Shown in pieces: positions 40,560 to 52,389 of a stretch of DNA of 64,000 bases. Location: contig VCJN01001349.1 of assembly GCA_006384855.1 (NCBI GenBank), forward strand, positions 51,213 through 115,212, written 5' to 3'. Position numbers and translations under genes: made by a program. Source of the stretch: Tetraselmis striata. Lineage: Eukaryota; Chlorophyta; Chlorodendrophyceae; Chlorodendrales; Chlorodendraceae. Position 1 is the first letter of the stretch; each line of letters begins with the position of its first letter. Below the pieces are notes generated by a model. That model did not search any database. It was not told the origin of the DNA and worked only from the letters and a program-made list of their open reading frames with translations.

Positions 40560-41235
40560 CCCCTTACCCCCCTCCCCTCACTCCCCCGGCGGGACCGGCG
40601 GGCGGCGGGGGGGGGGGGGTGGGGGGGGACCACGCCCGCTCGCCTCCCCCCCCCCCCCCCCCCGCCCCCCGCCACATGCCCCGACGGCAGCTGTCGCGAA
40701 TATTGTAATTCAAACATTCTTCGGCAAACCGCTGCCTGCCCCCGCCCTCCCCCTCGCGAATATTTATGTAACGTGAGCACTCTTTGGCAAAACATGGCAG
40801 CCAAACCGCCCATCTGATGACCTTTGATCGGACGGCTGGCAGGCCCGTTCAGAAGTACTAGCTATAATGTACACAAAATTCCCCAGTGTTACCAAATACG
40901 TACGGCTGCGATTTGCGCTCCCATGTACTAATAGTCGTAGTTATCCACAGGACGACTCGTCATCGCGCCCGGCTTCGTACTAGATACCCGGTACCGGCTT
41001 AATAAATATATCGCGTACTACCCGGTACTACACGGACAACCTTGTACCTTATACGTAAGTGCCATGTAACACTTCACCGGGCTAGTACGACTACCAGAAT
41101 GATGACAAAAAGGATTTATCGCCCGCTGGCAATAACGCCGGATGTACTCGCACGTAACTGGATGGACGTGCCGCCACCAGCAGCAGCCTTCACGGATAAA
41201 TAATAGTCGCTAGTAGTAGTGCTTCGTCACCCGTA
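40560..41235. other. C/G tracts and the transposon right end, no gene
   Basis: G and C runs near 40608-40630 and 40648-40665 can pair with each other. From 40840 the sequence is GTAC-rich and non-coding up to the terminal repeat. Confidence 0.6.
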
Positions 41236-41261
41236 TGTCACATCTGAATCTCACAGTGGCA

Positions 41262-43450
41262 GTTCCGGATGTCTTGCGGCTGAGCGATAATGGTCCACAG
41301 GAGGGTGTCGCGGTGGGCTACCGAGCCGCAAGAGGCCGCGCGCACGATGTTGCATGCGCCAAGTGAGGAGAGTACTTCAGGTAAGGCCAGCACGTCTGGA
41401 AAATTCTGCACAATATAGCGCACTGGTGTGGGCTGAGAAGACAGGTAAAGGCGGGGGAAACCGATGACGGAGGCGAAGGCACGAGAGCGATGGTCCTGCC
41501 AGTCAAGGCGTGAGCCCGTGCGTGACCATGGTTGACACGGTGGACTTGACACGACGAGGGTGAACGAGCGCAGCCGCTCTAGCTCCGTGATGGTGATGTC
41601 GTTGATGTTCATGGGGTTCCCGTCATGAAAACCCTGAAATGCCGATGGAGGCAGGCGGCCCGGGTACTTGTTGCTGATGACCGGTAGGTGATGTGGCCAC
41701 ATAGTGCGAGCCTCCGTTGATGGGTCGGCGCCGATGAACGCGTGGATGGATAAGCCGTATTCCACCACAGCCTCCACCTCAAATGCCGATGGGCCATGAC
41801 ATGGCGAGAAGAGATATTCGATTACCAAAGAAGAGCTTGGCATCTGGAGGAGCGGGCAGCGGTGAGTATCGGGAGCGGCGGTGGCAAGTCTCCACATAGG
41901 GCGCCCTGCCCCGTATGAAGGTCGTGGGCCGCCAGTGCCGCTGATGTTGGTAATGCGGATGAAGCGAGGCATAGAGGTTGAATTGGGGTGGGAATGGGTT
42001 GAGAGCGGAGGTGGCGAGCACGCCATGGGTGTGAGAACGGGAACTTGAAGTTGTCGTCAGAGTTGGAGTAGGGGACGTGCCAGGATTCATGTAATTCATC
42101 GTCTTCGCCGTCCTCGCCCTCCCCCTCCTGCGCTCCGGTGGCTGCCCCTCCTGGGGCGGTGGTGGTGCAGGTGAGCATGACGGGCAGGCCGCTGTGGTGT
42201 GGTGCCAGCGAGGACACACCCATTAACGGGTAGGCCTCCTGGCATCCTGTCGGCTGCTGATCGGAGTCGTTGTTGGCCGGGTGATGTCCGTGGTGGTGAT
42301 GTCCGGCCGGGGAGACGAAGCCGAATGGCTGGTGATGGCGCTGCAGGTCGTCGTTGCCGCTCTGGTTGGGCCAAGGCTGCTGCCGCTGGGGCCCGTTTTG
42401 ATGGTTGTAGTCGTTGCGCATGTTGTGGGTATAGTTGTCGTTGACGTGACACTCCGCGGGCGCACGTTGACAGTGACCATAGCTAGGGTTGTTTACGGTG
42501 CTGAGTGGGTCGGTGTCACCCAGGAGACGCAGGCCGTTGGCATGGCGCCTGGCCATACACTGATGATGAGTATGGCCTGGACGGTCACACCTGATGTAGA
42601 CGATGTTGGGCCTTGTGGCATGTAGTTGGTCCCTAGGGTCGCAGGAGTCGAGGGTTGGCGTGCGTACACCGGCGCGCTGCTGACGTTGACGCGTGCGCGC
42701 CTCCATGTTCTGTCCGGCACTTATGATGGTTGCCAGCCTCTTGATGACATTGGTTGCCGAGATGGTGGCGTCGAGAATGTGATCGTATGCTGGGTGAAGT
42801 CATGGGATGAGGTAGTTGATGGCCACGTACTCGAAAGTCCACTGGCCATGTGCCTTGCGCAACAAATTCCAGCGGTTCCGGTAGCGGCGAACGTACACCT
42901 GAACCGGCTCATTCGGGAGTTGGCCTGCTGTGATTTCTTCCTCCAAGCGCCTGCGCTCCTCTATGGCCGAGCCCTAGGGTTAAGTAAATAGGGCCGTCCA
43001 GGTCGCATGTCCACACTTCTTGGAGTCCATGATGATGATGTCGACGATGGCCAGTGCCATGGGATAATTCGCTGTCGCGTGGCGCAGGACTGCCAGAAGA
43101 ATGAGTTGCTCCTGGTGGGTGCCTTTGCCCTTGGTGGTGTCCAGGTACCCGGCGCTGCTGAGGGAGATCTTGACGGCCTGAGCATTATCACGCGTAGAGA
43201 TGTTCTGGTCCCATACGGGGACCGTCGCGAGGTCGAGTGTCGGCTTTACTGCAGACGGCTTGATCCACTGGATGTCATTGGAGCCACTGTCTGACGCACC
43301 GTGCAGGCTGAAAGCGCCTTATGAACTGGTATCACTGTCACTAAAGTCAGGCGGCGGTAGATCGCTGCTAGGGTCCTTCTTGACCGCACTCCTCCCAGCT
43401 AGATTAGGCAGAGGAGTGTTCATCATGCCGGTGGTGATGCTGGTAGACAT
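41262..43450 (-). pseudogene. Copia-2 Gag and DNA methyltransferase
   Basis: The ATG at 43450 (MSTSITTGMM) matches the Copia-1 start. This copy keeps a Gag segment that Copia-1 has lost (PNEPVQVYVRRYRNRWNLL and following, about 42790-42930). The zinc knuckle has lost its first Cys (IRCDRPGHTHHQC). The methyltransferase starts near 41850 and keeps LFSPCHGPSA, GADPS and motif IV as PPCQPWS (Cys codon at 41535-41537). The ENV motif has become QNF. By eye the domain is about two thirds to three quarters identical to Copia-1. Two frameshifts separate Gag from methyltransferase. It is interrupted at 41261 by the DNA transposon. Confidence 0.88.
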
Positions 43451-43641
43451 TGCGGAAGGATGGCGCACTTGTGCTGGAAGATGTGTGACTGTAGGGGTGG
43501 GCGGGTGGGAAGAAAAATATCGTCGCACGTCGCCGTCGACCGTCGAAAGCTGTCGAGGGTCGAGATACACACAGATTGAAGCCTCTGGCAAGCGTCGAGC
43601 ACGGGGCAAGACGTCGAACCAAAGGAGAGGGCCCAAAAACC

Positions 43642-44129
43642 TGTCGGAGGGAGATTGTCGAAGTGATGGCTGAGTGGCACTGTCATTGATGGGGGGAGAG
43701 TCGACGAGAGTCGCCGTGCACGCGTCGAATCACGTCGAGTGCCATCAAGCAAGATGCAAACTGGGAAGGCAAAGGGCTGCTGTGAGCCGTGGGCGATGGA
43801 CGAAAGGTAGTCGCTGTCGCCGTGGTGATGGCTGAGTGGCACTGTCACGAGAGAGAATGGGTGAGTCGGAACACTTCTGGGAAGAGCAGTTGACTGAATT
43901 ACAAGGAGCCGAGGCTGGCAATTTATACCAGCCGGGTAGGTGTTGACTAGGGTAGACTTTGCACCATCAAAGAAGGCCATCTGGTCAGGGAGAGAAGTCC
44001 AAGTGCCGTACATTGGCACCATGTGGGTGTCTTACATCTTAGGCACATGTACGGCAGTAGCACTTCACAATGCGGATTTCGCAGAGAGAAAATGCGGATT
44101 TAGGGTACCGGGGTACCCTGGGTCCAACA
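43642..44129 (-). repeat. Copia-2 5' LTR
   Basis: On the minus strand it begins TGTTGGACCC and ends CTCCGACA. It keeps TATAAAT. No partner LTR remains at the truncated left end. Confidence 0.9.
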
Positions 44130-44640
44130 CAGGGTATTTGCTTCAAGGGGAACACCCGATTCCTCTCCGCACTTTACATGAAATTAAACTTTCAGTACTT
44201 ACAGTTTTAAAACTTTTGGAGTCGCGCCACGCGCCGCGCGGTATCTCGCGGGCAGCCGTTGGGTTGCGTGCATAGGTTGGGATGACGGCCAAGGCACGTC
44301 CGATACTTTGATGTTGACCACACCGTCGTGGGCATTCTTCAAAGAAGCCCCCCTCCGCCCCCCCTCACCCCCCCCCCCGCCCCCACCTCGCGGCGCCCCG
44401 CCCCCCCCCTCTCCCGTATGCGCATGTTATGGCGCATGAATCGAACCGCGCATGAGGGACTTGCGCGTACCCGGCATCATATACCGTTGTGCCGCTTGTG
44501 CGTGACTTGCCTATCGTCACCTGCGCAACATCGCGCCATATCGCGTTCGCGTTCGAAAATACGTCTCGCCCTCTATGCTTCACTTGATACTATATATGGA
44601 GATGAAAATTCCAATGCATGTACCCTCACTAGCATTCGTC
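44130..44640. other. Flank with C-rich tracts, no gene
   Basis: C-rich runs lie at 44348-44410. There is no supported frame. This may be the 5' end of the MULE that follows. Confidence 0.4.
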
Positions 44641-44649
44641 CCTGAGTAG

Positions 44650-46445
44650 CCTAACCTCGTCAAACTTGGTGGAGACATCGACAGTGACAGTAGTGGTGAC
44701 GACAGTGAGTCTGCCGACGTCTAGCGCCGTCCGACTGGGTGGCCGCGACGACGCAAAAATCGTGAGCGGCCGGAGTTGGGCCACTGCGGTGACAAGAAGG
44801 ACGCCACATTGACAAGCTGATCCATGACAGTGCTTACTTGACCGACCAGTTTGGCATGGCCCTCGGCCTCTTCTCATGTCCCGACAGTTACGTAGTTATA
44901 TATTTGCTAATTGATCTACTTCAAAGTGGCGCCGCACGTTGCATGTGTACATCCAGCGACGGCATCATGACTATCATACTCTCATGTCTCAAAAAATGGG
45001 CACATAACCAGTCTAGGTCTATATTTTGCGTGAGGGCGCGGCGGACTACCACTGAACGTTTTCAACGTTTCGGCGGATCACTAACATCTATCCATGAATG
45101 CGCTTCATCGATGCAGACAATGCAGCTACTGTTGTCGCTGAGTTAGTGTTCGTACATGCATTCATCAAGGGGTGCATCTGGCACATTTGCAAGAACCCGC
45201 GCATTGCATGCCAAGCATATGTGTAACCGCGCCTGGCGGAGGGTGGCTACAAGGAGTTCTCCAAGGCCGTTGCAATCGCGCATATTCAGGTTTGAGGGAG
45301 CATTCAAGCTGGCGTACCAGTCATTTTTGCAGCTCTATCCCGAACGCGCCTCATCCTTGCACAAGGAGCTCACTCACAACACCAAGTATACTGGGCCACA
45401 TGCTACTGCGACGCCTTCGCTGCCGCTTGTTGTTCCACTCAGCGCGGAGAAGTGCAAAACCATTTGCTGAAACGGCACCTCCGCAAGAACTCCCCGCTCT
45501 ACAAGCTGCTGAAGGAGGTCCTGCTCAAGGACAAGCGGGAGGACGCAAAAACGTCTCATGCCGTCGCGCGCACCAGCATGAATCCTTTTTGCCTTTTGGG
45601 GGCCATATTTCGCGAAATATGCCTTCCCTACCATGTATCAAGCATTGAAGCAGATTCATGAGTCGGCTAAATACGGCATTACCCTGTGCAGTATGGAACG
45701 AGATTGTCCATGGATCCCATCAGGTATGCCCTACCCTGATGCCCGTTAAATATCCTAAATGTTTATTGTGCTCGCCCCTGCCCCCGGCCGCAACCCCAAT
45801 GCTGCACACTGCCCTACACCGATCGGCACTAAACCTCGTGAACATTTACTGCCCCGCCCCCCTACCTGCAACCCCAATGCAACGCACTGCCCCTCACAGT
45901 CGCTTAATATCCTGAATATATACCCCTCCGCGCCCAGCCCCGATGCTGCGCACTGCCCTACACCGATATCATTAGTGAACCTCGCCTTATTTGCGTCGAC
46001 CATTGTATGCTTCTGTAAATTTGTACTACTGTTATTACACTAGTGTGTTGGATGCTCTTACTACCTGCCTTGAATGTGTTGCATGCCATACCATTGACGT
46101 TGGTGGTGATGCAGACTTTGCCGACCTTCAGCGCTTTGCTAGCATCAAGAAGGCACTTGCGGGCCTGAATTTCACATCCGCAGCCTCAACGGCGCACGTG
46201 CTCTACGGTGTCTACACCAACCGCACCATCGACCTTGGCCGTATCAACCCCCACTGCTTCCTATAGTGAAAGACAGAATTCAGAGCCGATATTGCTTTTT
46301 AGCTTTCACGTGCACCTGTGCTAACTCTGTCCGCCAAATTGCGTACCTCGTCGGCACATCTGGGCAGTCTTCATCAACTTGCCGAGCGGCTTTTCACTTT
46401 GGGATGATTCATAACCCGTGGTTCAAGCTCATCCGCTACGCGAGG
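44650..46445 (+). pseudogene. MULE-type transposase, decayed
   Basis: Pieces in three frames follow the order of a Mutator-like transposase. LIHDSAYLTDQFGMALGLFS near 44830 is the first DDE Asp block. RFIDADNAATVVAELVFVHA then CIWHICKN (45098-45200) gives the second Asp and the C-x-W-H block. FKLAYQSFLQLYPERASSLH, VYWATCYCDAFAAACCSTQR and NHLLKRHLRK match the region before the catalytic Glu. FTCTCANSV and AAFHFGMIHNPWFK (46310-46425) match a degraded SWIM zinc finger and its tail. Mutator-like transposases cut and paste by a DDE mechanism. Stops and frameshifts occur throughout. No terminal inverted repeats were found. Confidence 0.75.
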
Positions 46446-46534
46446 AGATGCAATTGTTCATCCCCATCGCTTGAGGGACGGACCTGCGTCTTCAAGACTG
46501 CCGCCCCATGCCCGCGTCCCCCGGGCGTGCCTAC

Positions 46535-46700
46535 TCCCGTCTCCCAGCACACACACGTCGCCCGAGTACAGCGCGGCCCGCCCCGGCGCCACGTACTTCA
46601 CCACCTCGCGCCCGCGCTCGCCGTTCACGCGCAGCAGCACCGCAGGCTGCTTGAGTTCCGCCACGTGCCGGAAGCCACTGTCCGCGCCGCCAGGCACAAC
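46535..46700 (-). pseudogene. Gelsolin/severin-type exon (second repeat)
   Basis: A minus-strand exon bounded by CCGCAG at 46701 and a GT donor at 46533-46534. It reads GGADSGFRHVAELKQPAVLL, then RVNGERGREVVKYVAPGRA and LYSGDVCVLGDGS. These are the hallmarks of the second gelsolin repeat in severin/villin proteins (GG-ASGF-HV, RLL-V-G, GDVF-LD). Gelsolin repeats bind, sever and cap actin in a calcium-dependent way. The exon itself is open. The matching first repeat lies 3.8 kb upstream at 50466-50665 and is broken, so the locus is probably a pseudogene. Confidence 0.72.
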
Positions 46701-46929
46701 CTGCGGCGGCACGCCGGAGAGTCAGTTGGCCCCACGCTGGTGATTGCCCCGCCCCTATCCCCACCGGCCGTCGGTCCATGCCGCACAGGCGGGGGGGGAG
46801 GGGGGAGGGGGGGGTCGATACTGCTTGTGTCGTGCCTAGGCATGCATAGGAAGCTCACCCTTTCCATTGGGATGTTTGCGCAGCTACTGATCAGGTATGC
46901 CTCACTCCAGCGCACTCACGATATATAGA

Positions 46930-49049
46930 CGCCCGCCATCATACAACGCGGGTTTTTCATTTCTCAATCGCATACTCCATCTCCCTTTTTGTCTGTGACT
47001 GAAACATATGATGGTGATTATGAATGCCGCAGTTATCATTTTACATACAATACGAATACTTTATTACAGTTCAAGTCGTACCATTTATGGTGTACTGACG
47101 GTATATCACTACTACTACTGTCTATATATTTATCTCTCTACCTATGTATTACTGTGTCACCAGCATTTGATATCACACATATGCAAAAATACATACAATT
47201 CCGCCATAGATAGCATATGATATCGTTTATAATGACATGTCTCTTTGCTATTATGATTGCGCACGCGCGGGTAGTCACTGGGTCACGAAACAATGAAGCG
47301 CACGACATATTATTTTTATATTAACATCATATTGTTATCATAATTTATTGTGTATAAGAATGATGATATCAGCAGCATTGGTATTTATCATGCTCGGATA
47401 CAGCCGATAATTATTTACGCATTTTCAGGCAATACAACGTTTGAGCTGTGTGTGTTTGAGGGGGGGGGGGGGGGGGTAGTTTCAGTTTTGGTTTCGGAGC
47501 CTTTTCAGCGAAGGGATCGGCAGCGTCTCTTATACTCTTGTATTAGCACTGCAATGACGCTGCCGATTAAGGCATCATGATGCAGTAGACAACACTGATG
47601 GGTGCCGCCCGCCCTGCAGTGTGTGCATTGGCCGTACGCCCTGCATCCGGTGGCGGTTCCATTAATAAATTGTCACATTGTTTTATCGGTTCCGAAAAGA
47701 AGCAATTTCTTCACCGCTATATTAACACGAGCAAAAATAACGAAGTGATTGCTTCCACCACAATGCAGACCTATCCATTCCGCCGCCAGCCCCTTACAAA
47801 GGTATATATGCAGACAGCATACATATACCACCCACAACCATGTTCGGTTGTGATGTATGTTCCGGCAACGCAGCAACATCATTCTGACTCACGGCTGCTT
47901 TATTACGGGTTGCTGCTGGTTTCCGAGCAGTTTCAGCAAAATCCCAATGTTCCATTAGTATTGAGTATGTCGCGCGTGAGGTCCCTATCTTTGCTACCCA
48001 AACTGTGTATATATTCACAGGTATATTCATATAGATGACATATAGTCTGCTAGTAATTCCTGTCGCGGAGCCAAAATATGCAGACTTATTTGCTAGTTGG
48101 TGCGATATATCATAAATAACTGTTAGTATTGCGCAATGGTAAGTAGTCTGCGCGGTATCAAATGCTACGGATCGGGGAAGAGGGTGATTCTAAGATGATC
48201 AGATACAAATTAGAAATCGCCACATTTTGAGTTGTAAACCATGCCATGTGCTACTTGTACATAGTCCGTCTTCGCCAGCAGCACTGCAACACCGTGATTT
48301 GGGCTAGAATAGGCATTACACTGGGCAGACTCACCCGTCTATCGGGATGGAAGTACGTTCGGGAATTGGAATAGAATGGAAATGGAAATAGAAAACACAA
48401 AAATGCCCTGATGATTTGACTTTTCTTGAAGTAATAAACTGACAGATACATCAATCATATAATTGCGAATTGCTGATGTCAGATAGCACTGAGGACAGTT
48501 TTTATTATTGTGTATTGCCCATTTTTTCAGGAAAGGTTACATAGTTTCGAAATAGATAGCAAGAAAGGAATGCGGACCAATGCACAATGAGATTACGCTG
48601 ACGATTCCTAAATACGCATTGCTAGTACGATGAGTACAAGGCCTGTATGATAATATATCTTCCTATTTTTACAAGTATTTGAGTAATCAGGTTTATCGCA
48701 AGCAGTTTATTGTAACGTGCTAGAAGGGTGGCAAATTTAGACACGGCCAGGCACCGCCGTTATACATTAATTGCCACGTACGCGCTAGCTAGTAATCCTA
48801 GTATACATGATGCCTGATTCACGAATATTATTACTACACATTAATACAGTTGTATAAAATTTGTGGAAAAGTGTACATCGGTACGCCACATATCACCGCA
48901 CGCCGCGCAGCATGCTGCTTCTCACCAGTGTTGTCAGACCGCCATACCATTGCATGTACTGTATACAAGGATTTGCACCTGACTGGCATGAGGCTGCTGG
49001 AGCAAGTGAGAAGCTGCCATTCACACCGGAAAGAAAATGAAAGAGAGGG

Positions 49050-49092
<43 letters not shown>

Positions 49093-49800
49093 GACAGAGA
49101 CAGAGAGATTGGGCGACCACAATATCACAAAGCTGCACCGCAGCGGGATGATAAATAGAGGGCAACACCGCAGGTGGGCAACAGGGATATGATTGAGAAG
49201 ATATTGCGAGTAAAGCGCTGCTGCTCACCAACAACCAGCAGGGATGAGACGGGATGGAGCCGCTCAATATGCATTTATGTATGCAACGCAATAGCCAGAC
49301 ACTGAGGTTGGTGTTGATAAAAATGCTACATTGCATCACAACAAGCCGCCACATGGCAGCCCCCGCCGCCCGTATCCATTTCACACACCCTCAGGTTTTC
49401 CACCCTACTCAGATTTGTCGTCTCTGCTCATGGGTTTTGCACATGCGCGACACCTTCTAGCCAGCTCAGGTGCCCCGCTTCCCTTGGCATTGATGGTGCA
49501 GGGTGTGGCAAGCTGCCGGCAGCAATATATGGCTCATGGCAGAGAAACTGCGCAGCAGTTGAAGCGGCAGATTCCCGCTCCGCCTCCTGAGACGCTCCCA
49601 TGATGTGAGGGGCAGCCTGTTGTGCGCCACTTAGATACGATGATGGTGCTGCAGGAGCGCCGCTGATTTGGGAACCAGCAGCCACATTGAAACTGCCCAC
49701 AACAGTGCCTGCGGCCGGGCGTTGCGAGTATAAAACATGATCTGTACGGTTCGGCGCAGAATAGATGCCCAGCAAATTTGCGCCACCAAACTTACTACGC
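46930..49800. other. AT-rich block within the gelsolin locus, no gene
   Basis: Base composition changes sharply to AT-rich, with no frame I can support. Two related strings (TTTCGGAGCCTTTTCAGCG near 47490, and a diverged form near 47920) hint at old repeats. A G run lies at 47460-47476. It may be an inserted element within an intron. Confidence 0.45.
49029..49110 (+). repeat. GA microsatellite
   Basis: An array of AGAG with few interruptions, ending in GAGACAGAGACAGAGAG. Confidence 0.95.
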
Positions 49801-50465
49801 TAAATATATATTTGATATCGCCGCGATCGTGAAGGCGCCCAGCGAGGTGGCAGGTTAGGCGGGCGGCGCCCAGGCGACGCTATACCTCAGGTCGCTACCA
49901 TGTCTAGTTAGGTTTCTTCGAGGGTTCGCCGGACGCGCACAGCGTGCTCCGCCAGCGAGCTCAGTGGGCAGGCAACATCGGAAGTAGAGTGGGCGGGGGG
50001 GGAGGGGGGGGGGGGGTCCGAAGCGCAGGCACGTCTAGACATGCGCCACAGACATGCAATAACGAGCCTGGCTGATGCGGATCCAGAAGTCTCCCCCCAC
50101 CCGGCCCAGTAGGATACTGTCCACTATGGAGGACATACTTCCGGTAAAAGTCATAAATAGCTAAAGTTTTCTTTAATTCGCAGCCAATTTATGTGAAGAT
50201 GAGGCTGGTCATGGGCCGCTTGAGGTACGGGTTTTTACCGCTGATTGCCTGCATGCCATCGTCAACTGAATGGCTCGCTGATGGCCGCGCAGCGGTGCTG
50301 CAGCCGCTATCTCCAGTTCTGTCCCGCCCTGTTTGTGTGCACTTTTCAAATACCCCTTCCCTGCATACGCCCCGCCTGCAAACGCAGTCACGAGGGAGCT
50401 GCGACTCCACGATAGTGCGCTCACGCGCGTGCCGAGGTCAACGGGGGGGGGGGGGGGGGGGGGGG

Positions 50466-50665
50466 AGCTTCGTGGAACTGGCCGTATTTAGCTCGCGGCT
50501 ACGGCACCACCTTGAGCTGCTCGATGCGCCACACTTGCACGCCAGGCTCCTTGCCGACGCCGCGCCACTGCGGCTCCCCCGCAGCCGCGGCCGCCTTGAT
50601 TCGCCGCTCCAGGTCGTAAGCCAAGCAGCGCGACGTTCGTGTCGCGCAAGTTAACGCTGGGCGGC
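50466..50665 (-). pseudogene. Gelsolin/severin-type first repeat, broken
   Basis: The minus strand reads VNLRDTNVALLG, then after a one-base shift DLERRIKAAAAAGEP, then WRGVGKEPGVQVWRIEQLKV. This is the start of a severin-like protein and its first gelsolin repeat. The next expected Trp codon is TAG (VP-stop-PRAKYGQFH). The homology ends at a long G run on the plus strand (50442-50465) in place of the calcium-site GDSYIVL block. Frameshift, stop and truncation together indicate loss of function in this copy. Confidence 0.75.
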
Positions 50666-50699
50666 CGCCGCAGCATCATCGCGCGCCGGCTCGGGGGTC

Positions 50700-51180
50700 T
50701 GGGAAGCGCGCCCAGCTGAATGCCCGGGCCAGCGTGTGTTCGTACTGGCTTGCCCGGGCGGACGGGGTTGCTAATAGCGATTATACCGCAGGCCGGGCGC
50801 GGGTGTATTGATAGTCGTCGGAAATGCAGCAGAAGGTGGCAGTTCGGGAACCTCGGGCCCTCGTCGCGTCGGGCCCCTCGGGCCCTCGTCGCGTCGAACC
50901 GCCCCCCGGCCCGTCGGGTCGGTCTGCTAATTTGTGTGCTGTCGTCGTCCTGGACGAAAAATCAAGTGAAGGGCTCGGTCTGTGATTAATTGCGATTTAT
51001 AGTAAAGATTAGCGACTAACACCTCCGAGTGCCCGCACATGCTAGAATAAGTAGTACTGGTAGTGAGGACGACGATGTCGCGGTATTAAAATCCTTACAA
51101 AAATGACATGAAAATGACATCATACTACAGTCGCTAAATGCTCAAATAGTCAATTTATTATTTCATTAACGTTACAGGTA
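50700..51180. other. No gene; short GC-rich direct repeat
   Basis: CCTCGGGCCCTCGTCGCGTC occurs twice in a row near 50850-50900. No other structure is supported. Confidence 0.5.
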
Positions 51181-51254
51181 AGGATTACAGGTAGCAGAGA
51201 AACGATGAACGAGCGACAGCTGCATGGAGATGCGGGAACGCTACCAGTAAAACC

Positions 51255-51405
51255 AGTTTTCTAATTCTGGGGAACTGTCCTTTTTGTAATTCACACCAGT
51301 AAAACCAGTAATTTGTATCGGGATGCGGGCCGCTTTTAGGCGGCTTGCTGTGTTGATTTTCTAATTCTGGGGAACTGCCCTTTTTGTAATTCACACCAGT
51401 AATGG
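51255..51405 (+). repeat. Two copies of the CACACCAG dispersed repeat
   Basis: TTTTCTAATTCTGGGGAACT followed by TTTTTGTAATTCACACCAG occurs at about 51256 and again at 51358. The same string is found near 3050, 48 kb away. Confidence 0.8.
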
Positions 51406-52389
51406 TACGGGTAATAGAGACTAGTACCAGGTAGGGCGAACTTAACCTTTACTTTTGGTACCAGGTAGCGCAGCAGCGACTACGCGCTGACGTACAGCAT
51501 CCGCGTCGTCATGGTTCGATCGCCGCCGCGCCTGCGCTGCGAGCATCGCCCATGCATCATTTCGTACTGCCGGCCAGTAGCACAGCAGGAGACCCACCCA
51601 GCCTACGCACAAAACCCAGCGCACCTCCTCCTCCATCAGCCTCTGCAAGAAGCGACAAGATTCAGGGTGCCGCTCCCGTGTCTCCACCAGTCTCCCGGCT
51701 GTCGGGGTGTCCCCCGCGCCGCTTCGCGACATGCGGCCCGCAGTTGCCGGCCCTCTACTGTCCGGCCCTTGGCCCAATAAGCGCATGGCCCCAGACGCCC
51801 AACCCGGACTCAGCCCAAGCGTCCATCGGCGCGTGGCTCAGTTCATATTTGGCACGAGTCGGTAGGGTGTGGATCACAGGGAGGCCGATCCGGCGGCGGT
51901 TTCACCAGAGGCATTGGGGTTTCGATGGCGGGGCGGCGAACCGCCGGAGTCGTCGAGTCGGCGCGGTCGGACTAGCGGGGGGTGACCATCGGGCACGACC
52001 GACGCGGCAGGGTTTCGGGTCGTTGAGTGTCGGCGGGGCCGACCGGCAGCCGACCGTCGACGCCGATTCCAAGCGTTGCCACTCGATATCGCCCGGACGC
52101 TAACCGCGGTTGCGGAGCCGCCCGACCCCAGCTCCTCCTTAGATACCAGGGCCGCCGGCGGGAGCAGCATGCCGGCCGGCTGGCGCGCATATTGGCATTG
52201 AGCAGGCGGCCTGCTCGGACCATCTGACACGCAGTGTGGTGCGACCTTGTCCACCAGGTGCGCAGAAGCGCATCGATGTCCGGCCAGAGAGTGATGGAAC
52301 GGCAGCGCGAACTGTGAACGTCGGCACGCCGTGAGACGCTGCACGGGTGTGGAAGCGATCGTGACCTTTCCAAGTGCGCATTGCCGGGC

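Larger units (their letters stand above)
33886..41258. mobile_element. CACTG-ended DNA transposon, 7,373 bp, inserted in Copia-2
   Basis: The ends are perfect 22-bp inverted repeats beginning CACTGTGAGATTCAGATGTG. The 3-bp direct repeat GCA flanks them (33883-33885 and 41259-41261). Removing the element and one GCA restores the Copia-2 methyltransferase frame exactly as in Copia-1. CACTA-like termini plus a 3-bp duplication are the hallmarks of the CACTA (EnSpm/CMC) superfamily. Subterminal short repeats are GCTGCACATC units at 34123-34150 on the left and GCCGCACA units near 39616-39650 on the right. The interior carries a multi-exon plus-strand gene, a minus-strand zinc-finger frame, a satellite array and a basic/acidic tail gene. 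No complete transposase was found. Confidence 0.93.
32525..44129 (-). mobile_element. Copia-2: second methyltransferase-bearing copia copy, split by a DNA transposon
   Basis: A 5' LTR at 43642-44129 is followed on the minus strand by Gag and methyltransferase sequence to 41262. A 7,373-bp transposon interrupts the element at 33886-41258. The element then resumes at 33882 in the same reading position and ends within RNase H near 32525, with no 3' LTR. GTAGTGCATG occurs twice around the truncated end, suggesting a microhomology deletion. Internal deletions removed the methyltransferase C-terminus with the integrase, and most of RT. It is closely related to Copia-1 along its length. Confidence 0.9.

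Noticed and set aside
47598..48038. 146-codon open frame in the AT-rich block
   Set aside because: No motif, random-looking composition, no splice or homology support.
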